In this document: one piece after another, positions 54,699 through 63,425 of the stretch
Layout: each line of letters begins with the position of its first letter
How positions within the stretch are numbered: position 1 is the first letter of the stretch
Source of the DNA: Ectothiorhodospira mobilis
Lineage (GTDB): Bacteria > Pseudomonadota > Gammaproteobacteria > Ectothiorhodospirales > Ectothiorhodospiraceae
Direction of reading: 5' to 3'
Length of the DNA: 64,000 bases
Assembly: GCF_900114895.1 (NCBI RefSeq)
Contig: NZ_FOUO01000004.1
Location: 144,003-208,002, forward strand
The notes under the pieces: model-generated
Databases searched by the model: none
What the model saw: only the letters and a program-made list of their open reading frames with translations
Told to the model about the DNA's origin: nothing
Position numbers and translations under genes: made by a program

Positions 54699-57224
54699 AT
54701 GGAGAGCTCGCGCACAGCGCAATTATGGGAGGATCTCCGGGCCCGCTTCCCGGATCTGGCCGCCCACCTGGCCCGGGAGGGGCATCTGGATACATGGCAG
54801 GTGCTCTCCCTATGGGATGCGGTGCGCCACCAGCGGGAGGGGCTGGAACCGCTGCTGAGCCATATGCCCGGTGTCGTCTACCGTTGTGTCATGGACCCCC
54901 ACTGGACCATGCGTCTGATGACGGCCAACGCCAGGGAACTCACCGGCCATGCGGCGCAGGACTTCATCGACAACCGTGTGCTCAGCTATGCCCAAATCAT
55001 CCATGAGGCGGACCGCGCCCGGGTGCAGGAGGTCATCCAGGCGGCGGTGGCGTCGGGTCAGGGCTGGGACCTGGAATATCGCATCTACCACCGGGACGGC
55101 GGCATCCGCTGGGTCCACGAACGGGGTACCGCCGCGGGCGTGGAGGAGGACGGGCTGCCCCTCCTGGACGGTTACGTGCTGGACATCACCCGCCACAAGG
55201 ACGCGGAATCGCAGTTGCAACAGGCCCGCGCCGAGGCGGAATCGGCGGACCGGGCCAAGACCGCCTTCCTGGCCACCATGAGCCACGAGATCCGCACCCC
55301 CATGAACGGGGTCATCGGCATGCTGGACGTGCTGGCGGCGGACCGCCTGGACGAGGACCAGCGGGAGGTGGTGGCCACCGCCCGGGAGTCCGCCTTTTCC
55401 CTGTTGCGTCTCATCGACGACATCCTGGACTTCTCCCGGGTGGAGGCGGGCCGGCTGGAACTGGAGCGTGTCCCGGTGGCGGTGGTGGAACTCACCGAAG
55501 GGGTCTGCGTCTCCATGGCCGCGGTGGCGGCCAAGCAGGCCGTGGACCTGGAACTGACGGTGGCCCCGGAGGTGCCCGACCGGATCTGGTCCGATCCCGT
55601 GCGTCTGCGCCAGGTCCTGTACAACCTGGTGGGCAACGCGGCGAAGTTCAGCGCCCGCCGGGACGGGGGGCGTGGGCGGGTGAAGGTGGGCCTGGACACG
55701 GACCAGGGCGAGGACGGGAGGCCCCGGCTGCTGCTCGCGGTGCGGGATGACGGCATCGGCATGGACCCCGAAGGGGTGCAGCGCCTGTTCTCCATGTTCA
55801 CCCAGGCCGATGCCTCCACCACCCGCCGCTATGGGGGCTCGGGCCTGGGGCTGGCCATCTGCGAACGCCTGGTGCGGCTCATGGAGGGGGAGATCCGGGT
55901 GGAGACCGCCCCGGGGTCGGGGGCCGAGTTCCGGGTGGGGCTGCCCCTGGAGGTGGTGGCCCGGGACGGCGACGCCCACGGCAGCGCACCGCTGCAAGGG
56001 GTGGAATGCCTGCTCCATTTCCCCGGCGAAACCGCCCTGGCGGAGAAGCGGGCGGTCCTGGCCCGGGCCGGGGCGGCGGTGCGGGTGATCCCCGACCTGA
56101 ACACCCTGGAGAGCCTGCCGCCCCCGGCGGGGGTGCGTGTCCTGGTGCAGCGCCTGGATCCAGGGGGGCGGTCCACTGCCCATCCCCCCATGCCCGCCGC
56201 CGGGGGCATCGCCGGACGGGTCCTGATCGTGCCCGGCAAGGGCCTGTACGTGCAGGGCGTGGGGGTGAAGCTCACCCTGAAGGAGGGGGCCATCCCCCGG
56301 CGCCGGACCCTGCTGCGGGCGGTGACCCTGCTGGCGGGGCGTTCGGCGGAGGGCCAGGGTTTCAGCGATGCCCTGGAGATGCGCCGGCCGGTGATCCCCG
56401 ACCGGGCCCAGGCCCGCCGCGAAGGGCGCCTGGTGCTGGTGGTGGAGGACGACCGCATCAATCAGAGCGTGCTCCTGCGGCAACTGGCCATGTTGGGCTA
56501 CGCCGCCGAGGTGGCGGCGGACGGGGAGACGGCCCTGCGGCTCTGGTCCCCGGGCCGTTTCGCCGCGGTCCTGTCCGATCTGCATATGCCGGGCATGGAG
56601 GGCTGGGCCCTGGTGAGCGCCATCCGTGACCGAGAGGCCCAAGGGGGGCACACCCGCACCCCGATCCTCATGACCACCGCCGACGCCCGTGTCCCCAGCC
56701 TCTGGACCAGCGGTGAGCACGATATCGACGGCTATCTGCGCAAGCCCATCACCCTGCGCCAGTTGCACGATGCATTGAAACGGCATGTCGCCCCTGTGGG
56801 GAACATCCCCCCCCCGGGGCCGCCATCGACGGGGCCGGCACCCCCGACCCCGGAGGGCCCGGGGATGGATCTGGAGGTGCTGCGCGCGGTGGTGGGCAGC
56901 GACCCGGCCGCATTGCAGGAATTCATTCAACTGTTCAGGGGCACCTGCCGCGAGCGCCTGGAGCGGCTCGGGGCGGCCCTGGAGCAGGGAGACACCCGCA
57001 CCCTCACCGCCACCGCCCACCAGTTCAAATCGGCGGCGCGTTCCGTGGGGGCGGCGCGTATCGCCGATCTGTGCGCACGCATCGAATCCCTGGAGGAGGG
57101 GAGTGATGGCGCTGTCCTGGACCGGCAGATCCGGGAACTGGGCCGGGCCGTGCGCGAACTGGAGCAGTGGATCGATGATCATCCCCATGGAACCGGCCCC
57201 CGAGGCCAGAAGGAGTCTCCCTGA
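54699..57224 (+). CDS. BvgS-like hybrid sensor histidine kinase (PAS-HK-REC-Hpt)
   Basis: 841 residues, no membrane segment, so cytoplasmic. PAS domain about 50-168 (MPGVVYRCVMDPHW, QGWDLEYRIYHRDGGIRWVHE). HisKA with H196 in MSHEIRTPMNG. HATPase_c about 300-425 (NLVGNAAKFS, DDGIGMD, GSGLGLAI). A degenerate receiver-like stretch at about 430-560, then an intact receiver (VVEDDRINQ, SDLHMPGM, RKPI). C-terminal Hpt with AHQFKSAARSVGA. The phosphorelay ends in Hpt and should feed the next gene. It overlaps that gene by 1 nt (TGATG). Confidence 0.9.
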   Translation: MESSRTAQLWEDLRARFPDLAAHLAREGHLDTWQVLSLWDAVRHQREGLEPLLSHMPGVVYRCVMDPHWTMRLMTANARELTGHAAQDFIDNRVLSYAQIIHEADRARVQEVIQAAVASGQGWDLEYRIYHRDGGIRWVHERGTAAGVEEDGLPLLDGYVLDITRHKDAESQLQQARAEAESADRAKTAFLATMSHEIRTPMNGVIGMLDVLAADRLDEDQREVVATARESAFSLLRLIDDILDFSRVEAGRLELERVPVAVVELTEGVCVSMAAVAAKQAVDLELTVAPEVPDRIWSDPVRLRQVLYNLVGNAAKFSARRDGGRGRVKVGLDTDQGEDGRPRLLLAVRDDGIGMDPEGVQRLFSMFTQADASTTRRYGGSGLGLAICERLVRLMEGEIRVETAPGSGAEFRVGLPLEVVARDGDAHGSAPLQGVECLLHFPGETALAEKRAVLARAGAAVRVIPDLNTLESLPPPAGVRVLVQRLDPGGRSTAHPPMPAAGGIAGRVLIVPGKGLYVQGVGVKLTLKEGAIPRRRTLLRAVTLLAGRSAEGQGFSDALEMRRPVIPDRAQARREGRLVLVVEDDRINQSVLLRQLAMLGYAAEVAADGETALRLWSPGRFAAVLSDLHMPGMEGWALVSAIRDREAQGGHTRTPILMTTADARVPSLWTSGEHDIDGYLRKPITLRQLHDALKRHVAPVGNIPPPGPPSTGPAPPTPEGPGMDLEVLRAVVGSDPAALQEFIQLFRGTCRERLERLGAALEQGDTRTLTATAHQFKSAARSVGAARIADLCARIESLEEGSDGAVLDRQIRELGRAVRELEQWIDDHPHGTGPRGQKESP

Positions 57225-58438
57225 TGCAGGTGTTTATTGTCGATGACGATCCCTTTGTGCTCCGGCTCCTGAGCCATCAGTTGGGGGAGCTGGGCCATAC
57301 CCGAGTGCGCGCCTTCGGCCAGCCCCACGAGCTCCTCCTGGCCCTGGACGCCCGGGAGGATTGGCCGGAACTCATCTTTCTGGACCTGCAGATGCCGGAG
57401 ATGGACGGGGTTGAGCTGGTGCGCAACCTGGCCTGCATCGGCTTCACCGGGTCAGTGATCCTGGTGAGCGGTACGGAGGAGCGCATCCTGCGCACGGCCC
57501 AGAACGTGGCCGCCGCCCGGGGGCTGAACCTGCTGCCGCCGCTGAGCAAACCCGTGCATCTGGAACAACTGCGGGAGGTGCTGGACTCCGCCAAGGGGCA
57601 GGACACTGGCGGCGGCGACGACGATCCCCGGATCTCGCCCCAGGCGGAGGCCCTGTGGCAGGCGGTGTACGAGGACGAGCTGGTGCTGCACTTCCAGCCC
57701 AAGGTGCGCATGGACACCGGGGCCCTGGTGGGGGCGGAGGCCCTGGTGCGCTGGGATCACCCCTGCCACGGCTTGCTCATGCCCGACCGCTTCCTGGACC
57801 TGATGGAGGCCCACGGCCTCATGGACGAGCTCACCATGCGGGTGCTGCGGGGGGCCCTGGCCACCTGCCGCGGCTGGCTGGAGCAGGGCCTGGATCTGCA
57901 CATGGCGGTGAACATCTCCGCCACCAACCTGCATGTCCTGGGGCTTCCGGATGTGGTGCAGCACACCGCCCGGGAGGCGGGGGTGCCCATCAACTGCCTC
58001 TGCCTGGAACTCACCGAGCGCATGCTGGCCCGAGACCGCCTGCTCTCCCTGGATATCCTCACCCGCTTGCGGCTCAAGGGGGCGAGCCTGTCCATCGATG
58101 ACTTCGGCACCGGGCACTCCTCCCTGGCCCAGTTGCTGCAGGCCCCCTTCGACGAACTCAAGCTGGACCGCAGCTTCGTCCACGGGGCCACCCGCGATCC
58201 CGCCCGCCTCGCCATCGCCGAGGCCAGCCTGCGCATGGCCCGCAAGCTGGGGATGCAGACCACCGCCGAGGGGATCGAACGGGCGGAGGATTGGCAACTC
58301 CTGCGGGATATGGGCTGCGACCGGGCCCAGGGGCATTTCATCGCCCCGGCCATGCCGGCCGATGCCTTCCCTGCCTGGATGGAGGACTGGGACCGACGCC
58401 GGGAGGCCCTGACCGGTGCCCACCCGGAACCGGGGTAG
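57224..58438 (+). CDS. REC-EAL cyclic-di-GMP phosphodiesterase
   Basis: 404 residues. Receiver domain with phospho-acceptor D54 (LIFLDLQMPEMDG) and K in LSKPV. The EAL domain (about 150-390) has EALVRW, the Asn in NISATN, the ELTE glutamate, DDFGTG, KLDRSFV and AEGIE, so the catalytic metal-binding residues look intact. It should hydrolyse c-di-GMP to pGpG under control of the upstream hybrid kinase, as in RocR-type or PvrR-type proteins. The start codon overlaps the kinase stop. Confidence 0.92.
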   Translation: MQVFIVDDDPFVLRLLSHQLGELGHTRVRAFGQPHELLLALDAREDWPELIFLDLQMPEMDGVELVRNLACIGFTGSVILVSGTEERILRTAQNVAAARGLNLLPPLSKPVHLEQLREVLDSAKGQDTGGGDDDPRISPQAEALWQAVYEDELVLHFQPKVRMDTGALVGAEALVRWDHPCHGLLMPDRFLDLMEAHGLMDELTMRVLRGALATCRGWLEQGLDLHMAVNISATNLHVLGLPDVVQHTAREAGVPINCLCLELTERMLARDRLLSLDILTRLRLKGASLSIDDFGTGHSSLAQLLQAPFDELKLDRSFVHGATRDPARLAIAEASLRMARKLGMQTTAEGIERAEDWQLLRDMGCDRAQGHFIAPAMPADAFPAWMEDWDRRREALTGAHPEPG

Positions 58439-58455
58439 GGGCGGGTGAGGGGGCC

Positions 58456-59394
58456 TCAGCCCCCGCATTCCTCGCACAGCATGTGCCAGAAGTGATCGAT
58501 GTCCGACTTGTGGCACAGCTCCGTGCCGGAGGTGAGGACGGTGGCGGTGCCCGCTGCCACCCCCAGGGCGAAGGCGCGGCGGATGGATTCGCCCCGGGAG
58601 AGGCCGAAGGTCATGCCCGCCACGAAGCTGTCCCCGGCGCCCACGGCGCTGCGCGCCGTGACCTTCGGGGTGGCGAGGCGCAGGAAGGCGTCCGCAGTGG
58701 CCAGTACGGCCCCGTCGTGCCCCAGGGTGATGGCCAGGATCTCCGTGCCGCCGCCGGCAACGCACGACCGGGCCGCCGCCTCCAGTTCCGCGGGGTCCTC
58801 CAGGCTGCGCCCCATGAGGGCGGCGAACTCACCGCGGCTGGGCTTGACCATGTACACCCCTTCCTCCAGGGCCGCCTCCAGGGCCGGGCCGGAGGTATCC
58901 AGCACCATGCGCGCGCCGCGGCGCTTCACCAGGGTCGCCAGGCGCGCATACACATCCACCGGCGTGCCCCGGGGCAGGCTGCCGCTGGCCACCACATAGT
59001 CGAAGTCCAGCATGTCGATGAACTCCAGGGCCGCCTGCCACTCCTGGGGGTGGATGCCGGGGCCCTCCGGGGTGAAGCGGAATTCCTGGCCGGAACTGGA
59101 CTCGTACACCACATGGCTCACCCGGGTGTCCTCGCGGATATGCACCCGGTGGGCCATGACCCCGGCGTCCGCCACCAGCTCGTCCAGTACATCCCCGGGG
59201 CTGCCCCCGGCCAGGTAGACGGCGAAGCTCCCCGCCCCCAGCTCGTTCAGCACCCGGGCCACGTTGATGCCGCCGCCACCGGGATCGTAGCGCTCGTTGG
59301 TGGTACGCACCTTGTGCACGGCCCGTACCTTGTCCGTGGTGCAGGAGGCGTCCACCGCCGGATTGAGGGTGAGGGTCACGATTCGCTTGTGCAT
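58456..59394 (-). CDS. pfkB: PfkB-family 6-phosphofructokinase
   Basis: 312 residues, aligning along its length with E. coli Pfk-2: TLTLNPAVD near the start, GGGGINVARVL, VASGSLPRG, VKPSRGEFAAL and the anion-hole/catalytic SAVGAGDSFVAGM. The near-end GTELCHKSD is also Pfk-2-like. Phosphorylates fructose 6-phosphate with ATP; a related sugar-phosphate kinase (tagatose or 1-phosphofructokinase) is the alternative. Tail-to-tail with the REC-EAL gene. Confidence 0.85.
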   Translation of the reverse strand: MHKRIVTLTLNPAVDASCTTDKVRAVHKVRTTNERYDPGGGGINVARVLNELGAGSFAVYLAGGSPGDVLDELVADAGVMAHRVHIREDTRVSHVVYESSSGQEFRFTPEGPGIHPQEWQAALEFIDMLDFDYVVASGSLPRGTPVDVYARLATLVKRRGARMVLDTSGPALEAALEEGVYMVKPSRGEFAALMGRSLEDPAELEAAARSCVAGGGTEILAITLGHDGAVLATADAFLRLATPKVTARSAVGAGDSFVAGMTFGLSRGESIRRAFALGVAAGTATVLTSGTELCHKSDIDHFWHMLCEECGG

Positions 59395-59480
59395 GGAGGG
59401 GCTCCGGATTCGATGGCAACGGACTTGCAGGTATCGAAACTAACCCAGGCCGGCCCATGGGAAAAGCCCGCCGCCGCGCC

Positions 59481-61061
59481 TCACCCCGATACCAGGGGGA
59501 AGGTCACCCCCATGCCCCAGGCCAGGGCCAGGGCCACGGCGAAGGCCCCCGCCAGCGGATGCCCCGTGGCCCGCCAGGTCCAGCGGTCGATGAGGCCGTA
59601 CACCAGCAGGAACACCGCCATGGCCGGGAGGATGATCACCAGGAAGAACAGATCCTCCAGGCGCAGGGCCACCGCCACCATGAGGGAGATCAGGAGCAGC
59701 ACCTTGGTGCCGGCGTAGCCCCAGGGGGCGGCCCCGGCGCCGCGGGTGAGCCAGGCATCGGCGGTGAAGAACAGCAAGGTCCCCGCCAGGATCAGGGGCA
59801 TGACCGCCAGGCGCTCCGCCCCCGGCAGGTACCCGGTGACAAAGACATGGATGGGCAGCCCGAAGGCGAAGATGGCATAGAGGCCGGCGGCGAGCGCGGC
59901 CACCAGCAGCCGGCCCCCGTTGCGCCGTGGTCCCCGGTAGGGGAACACGGTCCCGGTGCGCCGCTGCCACGCCATCAGCAGGAGCCAGGTGATGGCGCCA
60001 TAGACCGCAAAGTGCAGGGCCAGGTAGTCCGACAGCAGCAGCGGCAGGCCCCCCAGGGGCACCGGCCACAGCAGCAGCGGGGTGAGCAGCGCCGGGATCC
60101 CCGCCAGGGGCAGGAGCCGCCGCCAGGGCAGGCCCGCCCCCGCCGGCGGCGAGGCGACGCGGGGCAGCAGGGCGGACAGGGGCCGGGCCAGCAGCAGGAT
60201 GCCGCCGAACAAAAGCCCAAGCCAGGGCCCCCAGTGGGTCACATGGCCTGCGGTCTGCGCCGGGGCGGACACCGGCAGGGCGGCCTGCAGCCAGGACAGG
60301 GCCTCCTCCTGCATGGCCCCGGCGTAGAGCACGCCGATGTGCTCCACATCCGGGGCCACGGCCAGGCGGCGGGCATCCCCCTGCCTCGGATCGCCGTAGG
60401 TGACCCCCGGGCGCACCGCCTCCGGGGCCACCGGGAAGGCGGCCAGGGCCGGCCTGCGCAGGGCGGCGGGCTCCAGTTCCCCGAACACGAACAGCAGGTT
60501 CGACAGCCCCTCCAGCCGGGTATCCTCGGAGATGTACGGCGACACCAGTACACTGGCCGCCACCTGCCTGGGATGATCCCCGGCATAGTCCAGCAGGATA
60601 TCCCCGGCCATGGAATGCCCCAGCAGGGCCAGCCCTGCGCCGGCCTGGGGCAGGTTGCGGGCATGGGCCACCGCCGCATCCAGGGCCCGGCGCAGGCGCG
60701 CCCGCCGCTCTGTCTCGTCGCTTAAGTCCGGCACGAAGGGCCGGGCGTTGCCGCCGTGGCCGGGGAAGTCGAAGGTCACCGCCAGGTAGCCATGGCGGGC
60801 CAAGGTAATGGCCAGGGGCTGCATCATCTGCCGCGAACCGGCAAAGCCATGGCCGATGACCGCCACGGGGGCGGATTCCGCCCCAGGCGGGGCGAATACC
60901 GTCAGCGGCACCCCTTGGGCCTGGGTGTGGCGGATGTCCAGGGGCCGAGTGTCGGCGCCGAGCATCCACAGGGAGAGACCGATGGCCGCCAGGGCCACCA
61001 GGGCCGTGGCGGCGCCGGCCAGGCGATTGAATGTGCGGGAGGTGGGCTTGGGCCGGATCAT
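59481..61061 (-). CDS. alpha/beta hydrolase fused to multi-helix membrane domain
   Basis: 526 residues. One N-terminal membrane helix (about 14-34), then an alpha/beta-hydrolase domain (about 45-270) with HGFAGSR (oxyanion), FDFPGHGGNARP and the nucleophile elbow LGHSMAGD. The C-terminal 240 residues have about seven hydrophobic segments (for example LGLLFGGILLLARPLSALL and LLFFTADAWLTRG). The substrate is unknown; a membrane lipid or ester is a guess. Start ATG 61061; the shorter stretch to thpR (70 bp) holds the divergent promoters. Confidence 0.8.
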   Translation of the reverse strand: MIRPKPTSRTFNRLAGAATALVALAAIGLSLWMLGADTRPLDIRHTQAQGVPLTVFAPPGAESAPVAVIGHGFAGSRQMMQPLAITLARHGYLAVTFDFPGHGGNARPFVPDLSDETERRARLRRALDAAVAHARNLPQAGAGLALLGHSMAGDILLDYAGDHPRQVAASVLVSPYISEDTRLEGLSNLLFVFGELEPAALRRPALAAFPVAPEAVRPGVTYGDPRQGDARRLAVAPDVEHIGVLYAGAMQEEALSWLQAALPVSAPAQTAGHVTHWGPWLGLLFGGILLLARPLSALLPRVASPPAGAGLPWRRLLPLAGIPALLTPLLLWPVPLGGLPLLLSDYLALHFAVYGAITWLLLMAWQRRTGTVFPYRGPRRNGGRLLVAALAAGLYAIFAFGLPIHVFVTGYLPGAERLAVMPLILAGTLLFFTADAWLTRGAGAAPWGYAGTKVLLLISLMVAVALRLEDLFFLVIILPAMAVFLLVYGLIDRWTWRATGHPLAGAFAVALALAWGMGVTFPLVSG

Positions 61062-61130
61062 CTATGCGGGTCCTCCTTGAGGGAGCATGGGGCCGGGCAG
61101 GCCCGGCGAACACGATAGGGAGACGAGACC

Positions 61131-61721
61131 ATGGCAGAAGACGTAAGCCGCCCCCCAGGGGATGCCGTACCGCCCGCCGGAGCACCCGGCCGGCGGGTCT
61201 TCTTCGCCCTCTGGCCCGACGACGCCCTGCGCCGGGAGATCCTGGCCCGGGCCCCGGGGCGGGCGGAGCACGGCGGCCGTCCCGTGCCGGCGGCGAACCT
61301 GCACCTGACCCTGGTCTTCGTGGGCCGGGCCGACGCGGCGCGCATCCGCTGCCTGGATACGGCCGCCCGCCGGGTGGTCTTCAGCCCCTTCTCGTTCCAG
61401 CTTCGGGGCCTGGGGTCCTTCCCAGGGCCGGGGATCCTGTGGCTGGGGGAGGCCGAACCCGAGGCCCCCCTGGCCGCCCTGGCGGGGCAACTGTCCGAGA
61501 TCCTGGCGAAGGACTGCAACCACCGCCCGGAGACGCGCCCCTACCGGCCCCATGTCACCCTGGCCCGGCGTGTGCGTCGTCCCCCGCCGCCGACGCCGGT
61601 GGCGCCGCTCACCTGGCGGGTGCGGCGCTTCTGCCTGGTGGAGTCGGTGGACACCCATGACGGTCCCCGTTATCGCCCCCTGGCCGGGTACCCGGCGCAA
61701 GGGGTGGAAGCGGACCTATGA
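61131..61721 (+). CDS. thpR: RNA 2',3'-cyclic phosphodiesterase
   Basis: 196 residues of the LigT/2H phosphoesterase family. Both HxT motifs are present: H58-L-T60 (LHLTLVFVG) and H141-V-T143 (RPHVTLARR). FFALWPDD at about 24-31 is typical. It hydrolyses RNA 2',3'-cyclic phosphates and may ligate tRNA halves in vitro. The last 6 nt overlap the convergent putP gene. Confidence 0.92.
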   Translation: MAEDVSRPPGDAVPPAGAPGRRVFFALWPDDALRREILARAPGRAEHGGRPVPAANLHLTLVFVGRADAARIRCLDTAARRVVFSPFSFQLRGLGSFPGPGILWLGEAEPEAPLAALAGQLSEILAKDCNHRPETRPYRPHVTLARRVRRPPPPTPVAPLTWRVRRFCLVESVDTHDGPRYRPLAGYPAQGVEADL

Positions 61722-63200
61722 GGCCCGCATGTCCCTGCGCACCCCGTCGAACTCCTGCAGCATCTCCGGCGAGGGGCCGCGACCCACGAAGCTGAAGGCG
61801 ATCATGGCCAGGGTGGCCAGGATGAAGCCGGGCAGGATCTCGTACATGTCGAAGATCCCCCCCTCCAGGGGTTTCCACACCAGTACCGTCAGGGCGCCCG
61901 TGATGATCCCCGCCAGGGCACCGTTGCGGGTGGCCCGGCGCCAGAATACCGAAAGGAGGATCACCGGACCGAAGGCGGCCCCGAAGCCGGCCCAGGCATA
62001 GGCCACCAGATCCAGTACCGCCGCCTCCGGGTCCAGGGCCAGCAGGGTGGCCACCACACCGATGCCCAGCACCGTGGCGCGGCCGATCCACACCAGTTCG
62101 GTATCGCTCGCCCTGGGGCGCAGGAAGCGCTTGTAGAAGTCCTCCGACAGGGCCGAGGAGGACACCAGCAGTTGGGAGTCGATGGTGCTCATGATGGCCG
62201 CCAGTACCGCGGCGATGAGGGCGCCCGCCACCCAGGGGTTGAACAGGGACTGGATCAGCAGGATGAACACCGTCTCGGGGTTGTCCAGGCCCGCCTCGCC
62301 GAAATAGGCCATGCCCACGAAGCCCGTGAAGATGGCCCCGAACAGGGCCACCACCATCCAGGTGATGCCGATGAACCGGGCCAGGGGGATGTCCCCGGGG
62401 CTGCGGATGGCCATGAAGCGGGTGAGGATATGGGGCTGGCCGAAGTAGCCCAGGCCCCAGGCCATGAGGGAGACGATGCCAAAGGCCCCCATGCTGTGCA
62501 GGGCGTCCAGGGCGCCGGGATCCATCTCGCCCACCTGCTGCGTGGCCCCGGACCAGCCGCCCACATGGCTCAGGGTGACCACGGGCACCACGATGAGGGC
62601 GATGAACATGAGCACGCCCTGGATGAAGTCGGTCCAGCTCACCGCCAGGAATCCTCCCAGCAGGGTGTAGACCAGGATCACCGCGGCCCCCACCGCCAGG
62701 GCGATGCGGTAGTCGATACCGAAGGTGCCCTCGAAGAGGGTGCCCGCCGCCACCAGACCGGCGGAGGTGTAGAAGGTGAAGAACATGAGGATCACCAGCG
62801 CCGCCACCACCCGCAGGGCGGAGGTGCCATCCCGGAAGCGGTTCTCGAAATAGGCGGGGATGGTGATGGAATCCCGGGCCGCGAAGGTCAGGCGCCGCAG
62901 CCGGTCGGCCACGAACTGCCAGTTGAGATAGGCGCCGATGGTCAGTCCCACGGCGATCCAGATCTGGTTCATGCCGGAGGCGAAGACCGCGCCCGGCAGG
63001 CCCAGCAGCAGCCAGCCGCTCATGTCCGAGGCCCCGGCGGAGAGGGCGGCGGTGCCCGCCCCCAGGCGGCGGCCCCCGAGGATGTAGTCCGCCAGGCTGT
63101 GGGTGAAGCGGTAGGCCGCCAGGCCCACCAGCACCATCAGGATCAGGTAGGCCACCAGGGTGGCCAGCAGCGCGAAGTTCACGTCCACCCCGGCGTTCAT
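61716..63200 (-). CDS. putP: sodium/proline symporter PutP-like
   Basis: 494 residues of the sodium:solute symporter (SSS) family, with about 13 membrane helices. Characteristic stretches are YILGGRRLGAGTAALSAGASDMSGWLLLGLPG, SLMAWGLGYFGQPHILTRFMAI, AAVLAAIMSTIDSQLLVSSSALSEDFYK and YAWAGFGAAFGPVILLSVFWRR (quoted in parts), closest to PutP. Couples sodium import to proline uptake, relevant to osmoadaptation. ATG 63200 overlaps the stop of a small upstream ORF (ATGA) and fits the start of helix 1; the longer frame to 63368 lacks homology. Confidence 0.9.
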   Translation of the reverse strand: MNAGVDVNFALLATLVAYLILMVLVGLAAYRFTHSLADYILGGRRLGAGTAALSAGASDMSGWLLLGLPGAVFASGMNQIWIAVGLTIGAYLNWQFVADRLRRLTFAARDSITIPAYFENRFRDGTSALRVVAALVILMFFTFYTSAGLVAAGTLFEGTFGIDYRIALAVGAAVILVYTLLGGFLAVSWTDFIQGVLMFIALIVVPVVTLSHVGGWSGATQQVGEMDPGALDALHSMGAFGIVSLMAWGLGYFGQPHILTRFMAIRSPGDIPLARFIGITWMVVALFGAIFTGFVGMAYFGEAGLDNPETVFILLIQSLFNPWVAGALIAAVLAAIMSTIDSQLLVSSSALSEDFYKRFLRPRASDTELVWIGRATVLGIGVVATLLALDPEAAVLDLVAYAWAGFGAAFGPVILLSVFWRRATRNGALAGIITGALTVLVWKPLEGGIFDMYEILPGFILATLAMIAFSFVGRGPSPEMLQEFDGVRRDMRAS

Positions 63201-63313
63201 GACCGCATCCCCCGCAGCCCGTGGAGGAGGAGGCTGATCAGGGAGAGCAGGACCAGCGCCGGCATGGGCACCAAAAGCCAGAACCAGGTGGCGGGGGTGA
63301 GGCTGTATTCCAT
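63197..63313 (-). CDS. 38-residue membrane peptide upstream of putP
   Basis: Below the usual length cut-off but well placed: 38 codons reading MEYSLTPATWFWLLVPMPAL then VLLSLISLLLHGLRGMRS. It has one strongly hydrophobic helix (about 10-31) and a basic tail. Its TGA overlaps the putP ATG in ATGA, implying translational coupling. It resembles the idea of small subunits that accompany other SSS transporters, but I recognise no family. Confidence 0.6.
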   Translation of the reverse strand: MEYSLTPATWFWLLVPMPALVLLSLISLLLHGLRGMRS

Positions 63314-63425
63314 GCAGTGATCCTTGTGGATAGGTCAGTATGCCGCGGGAGTATAGGCCAACCGCCACCGGCCGCCCAAACCCGCCGGGTCCCGGCCCCG
63401 ATCACCATGTTGCGCGAGAAGCCCC

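Noticed and set aside
63201..63368. PutP with 56 extra N-terminal codons
   Set aside because: The extra part has no homology, contains the 38-codon ORF in another frame, and the ATGA overlap marks 63200 as the start.
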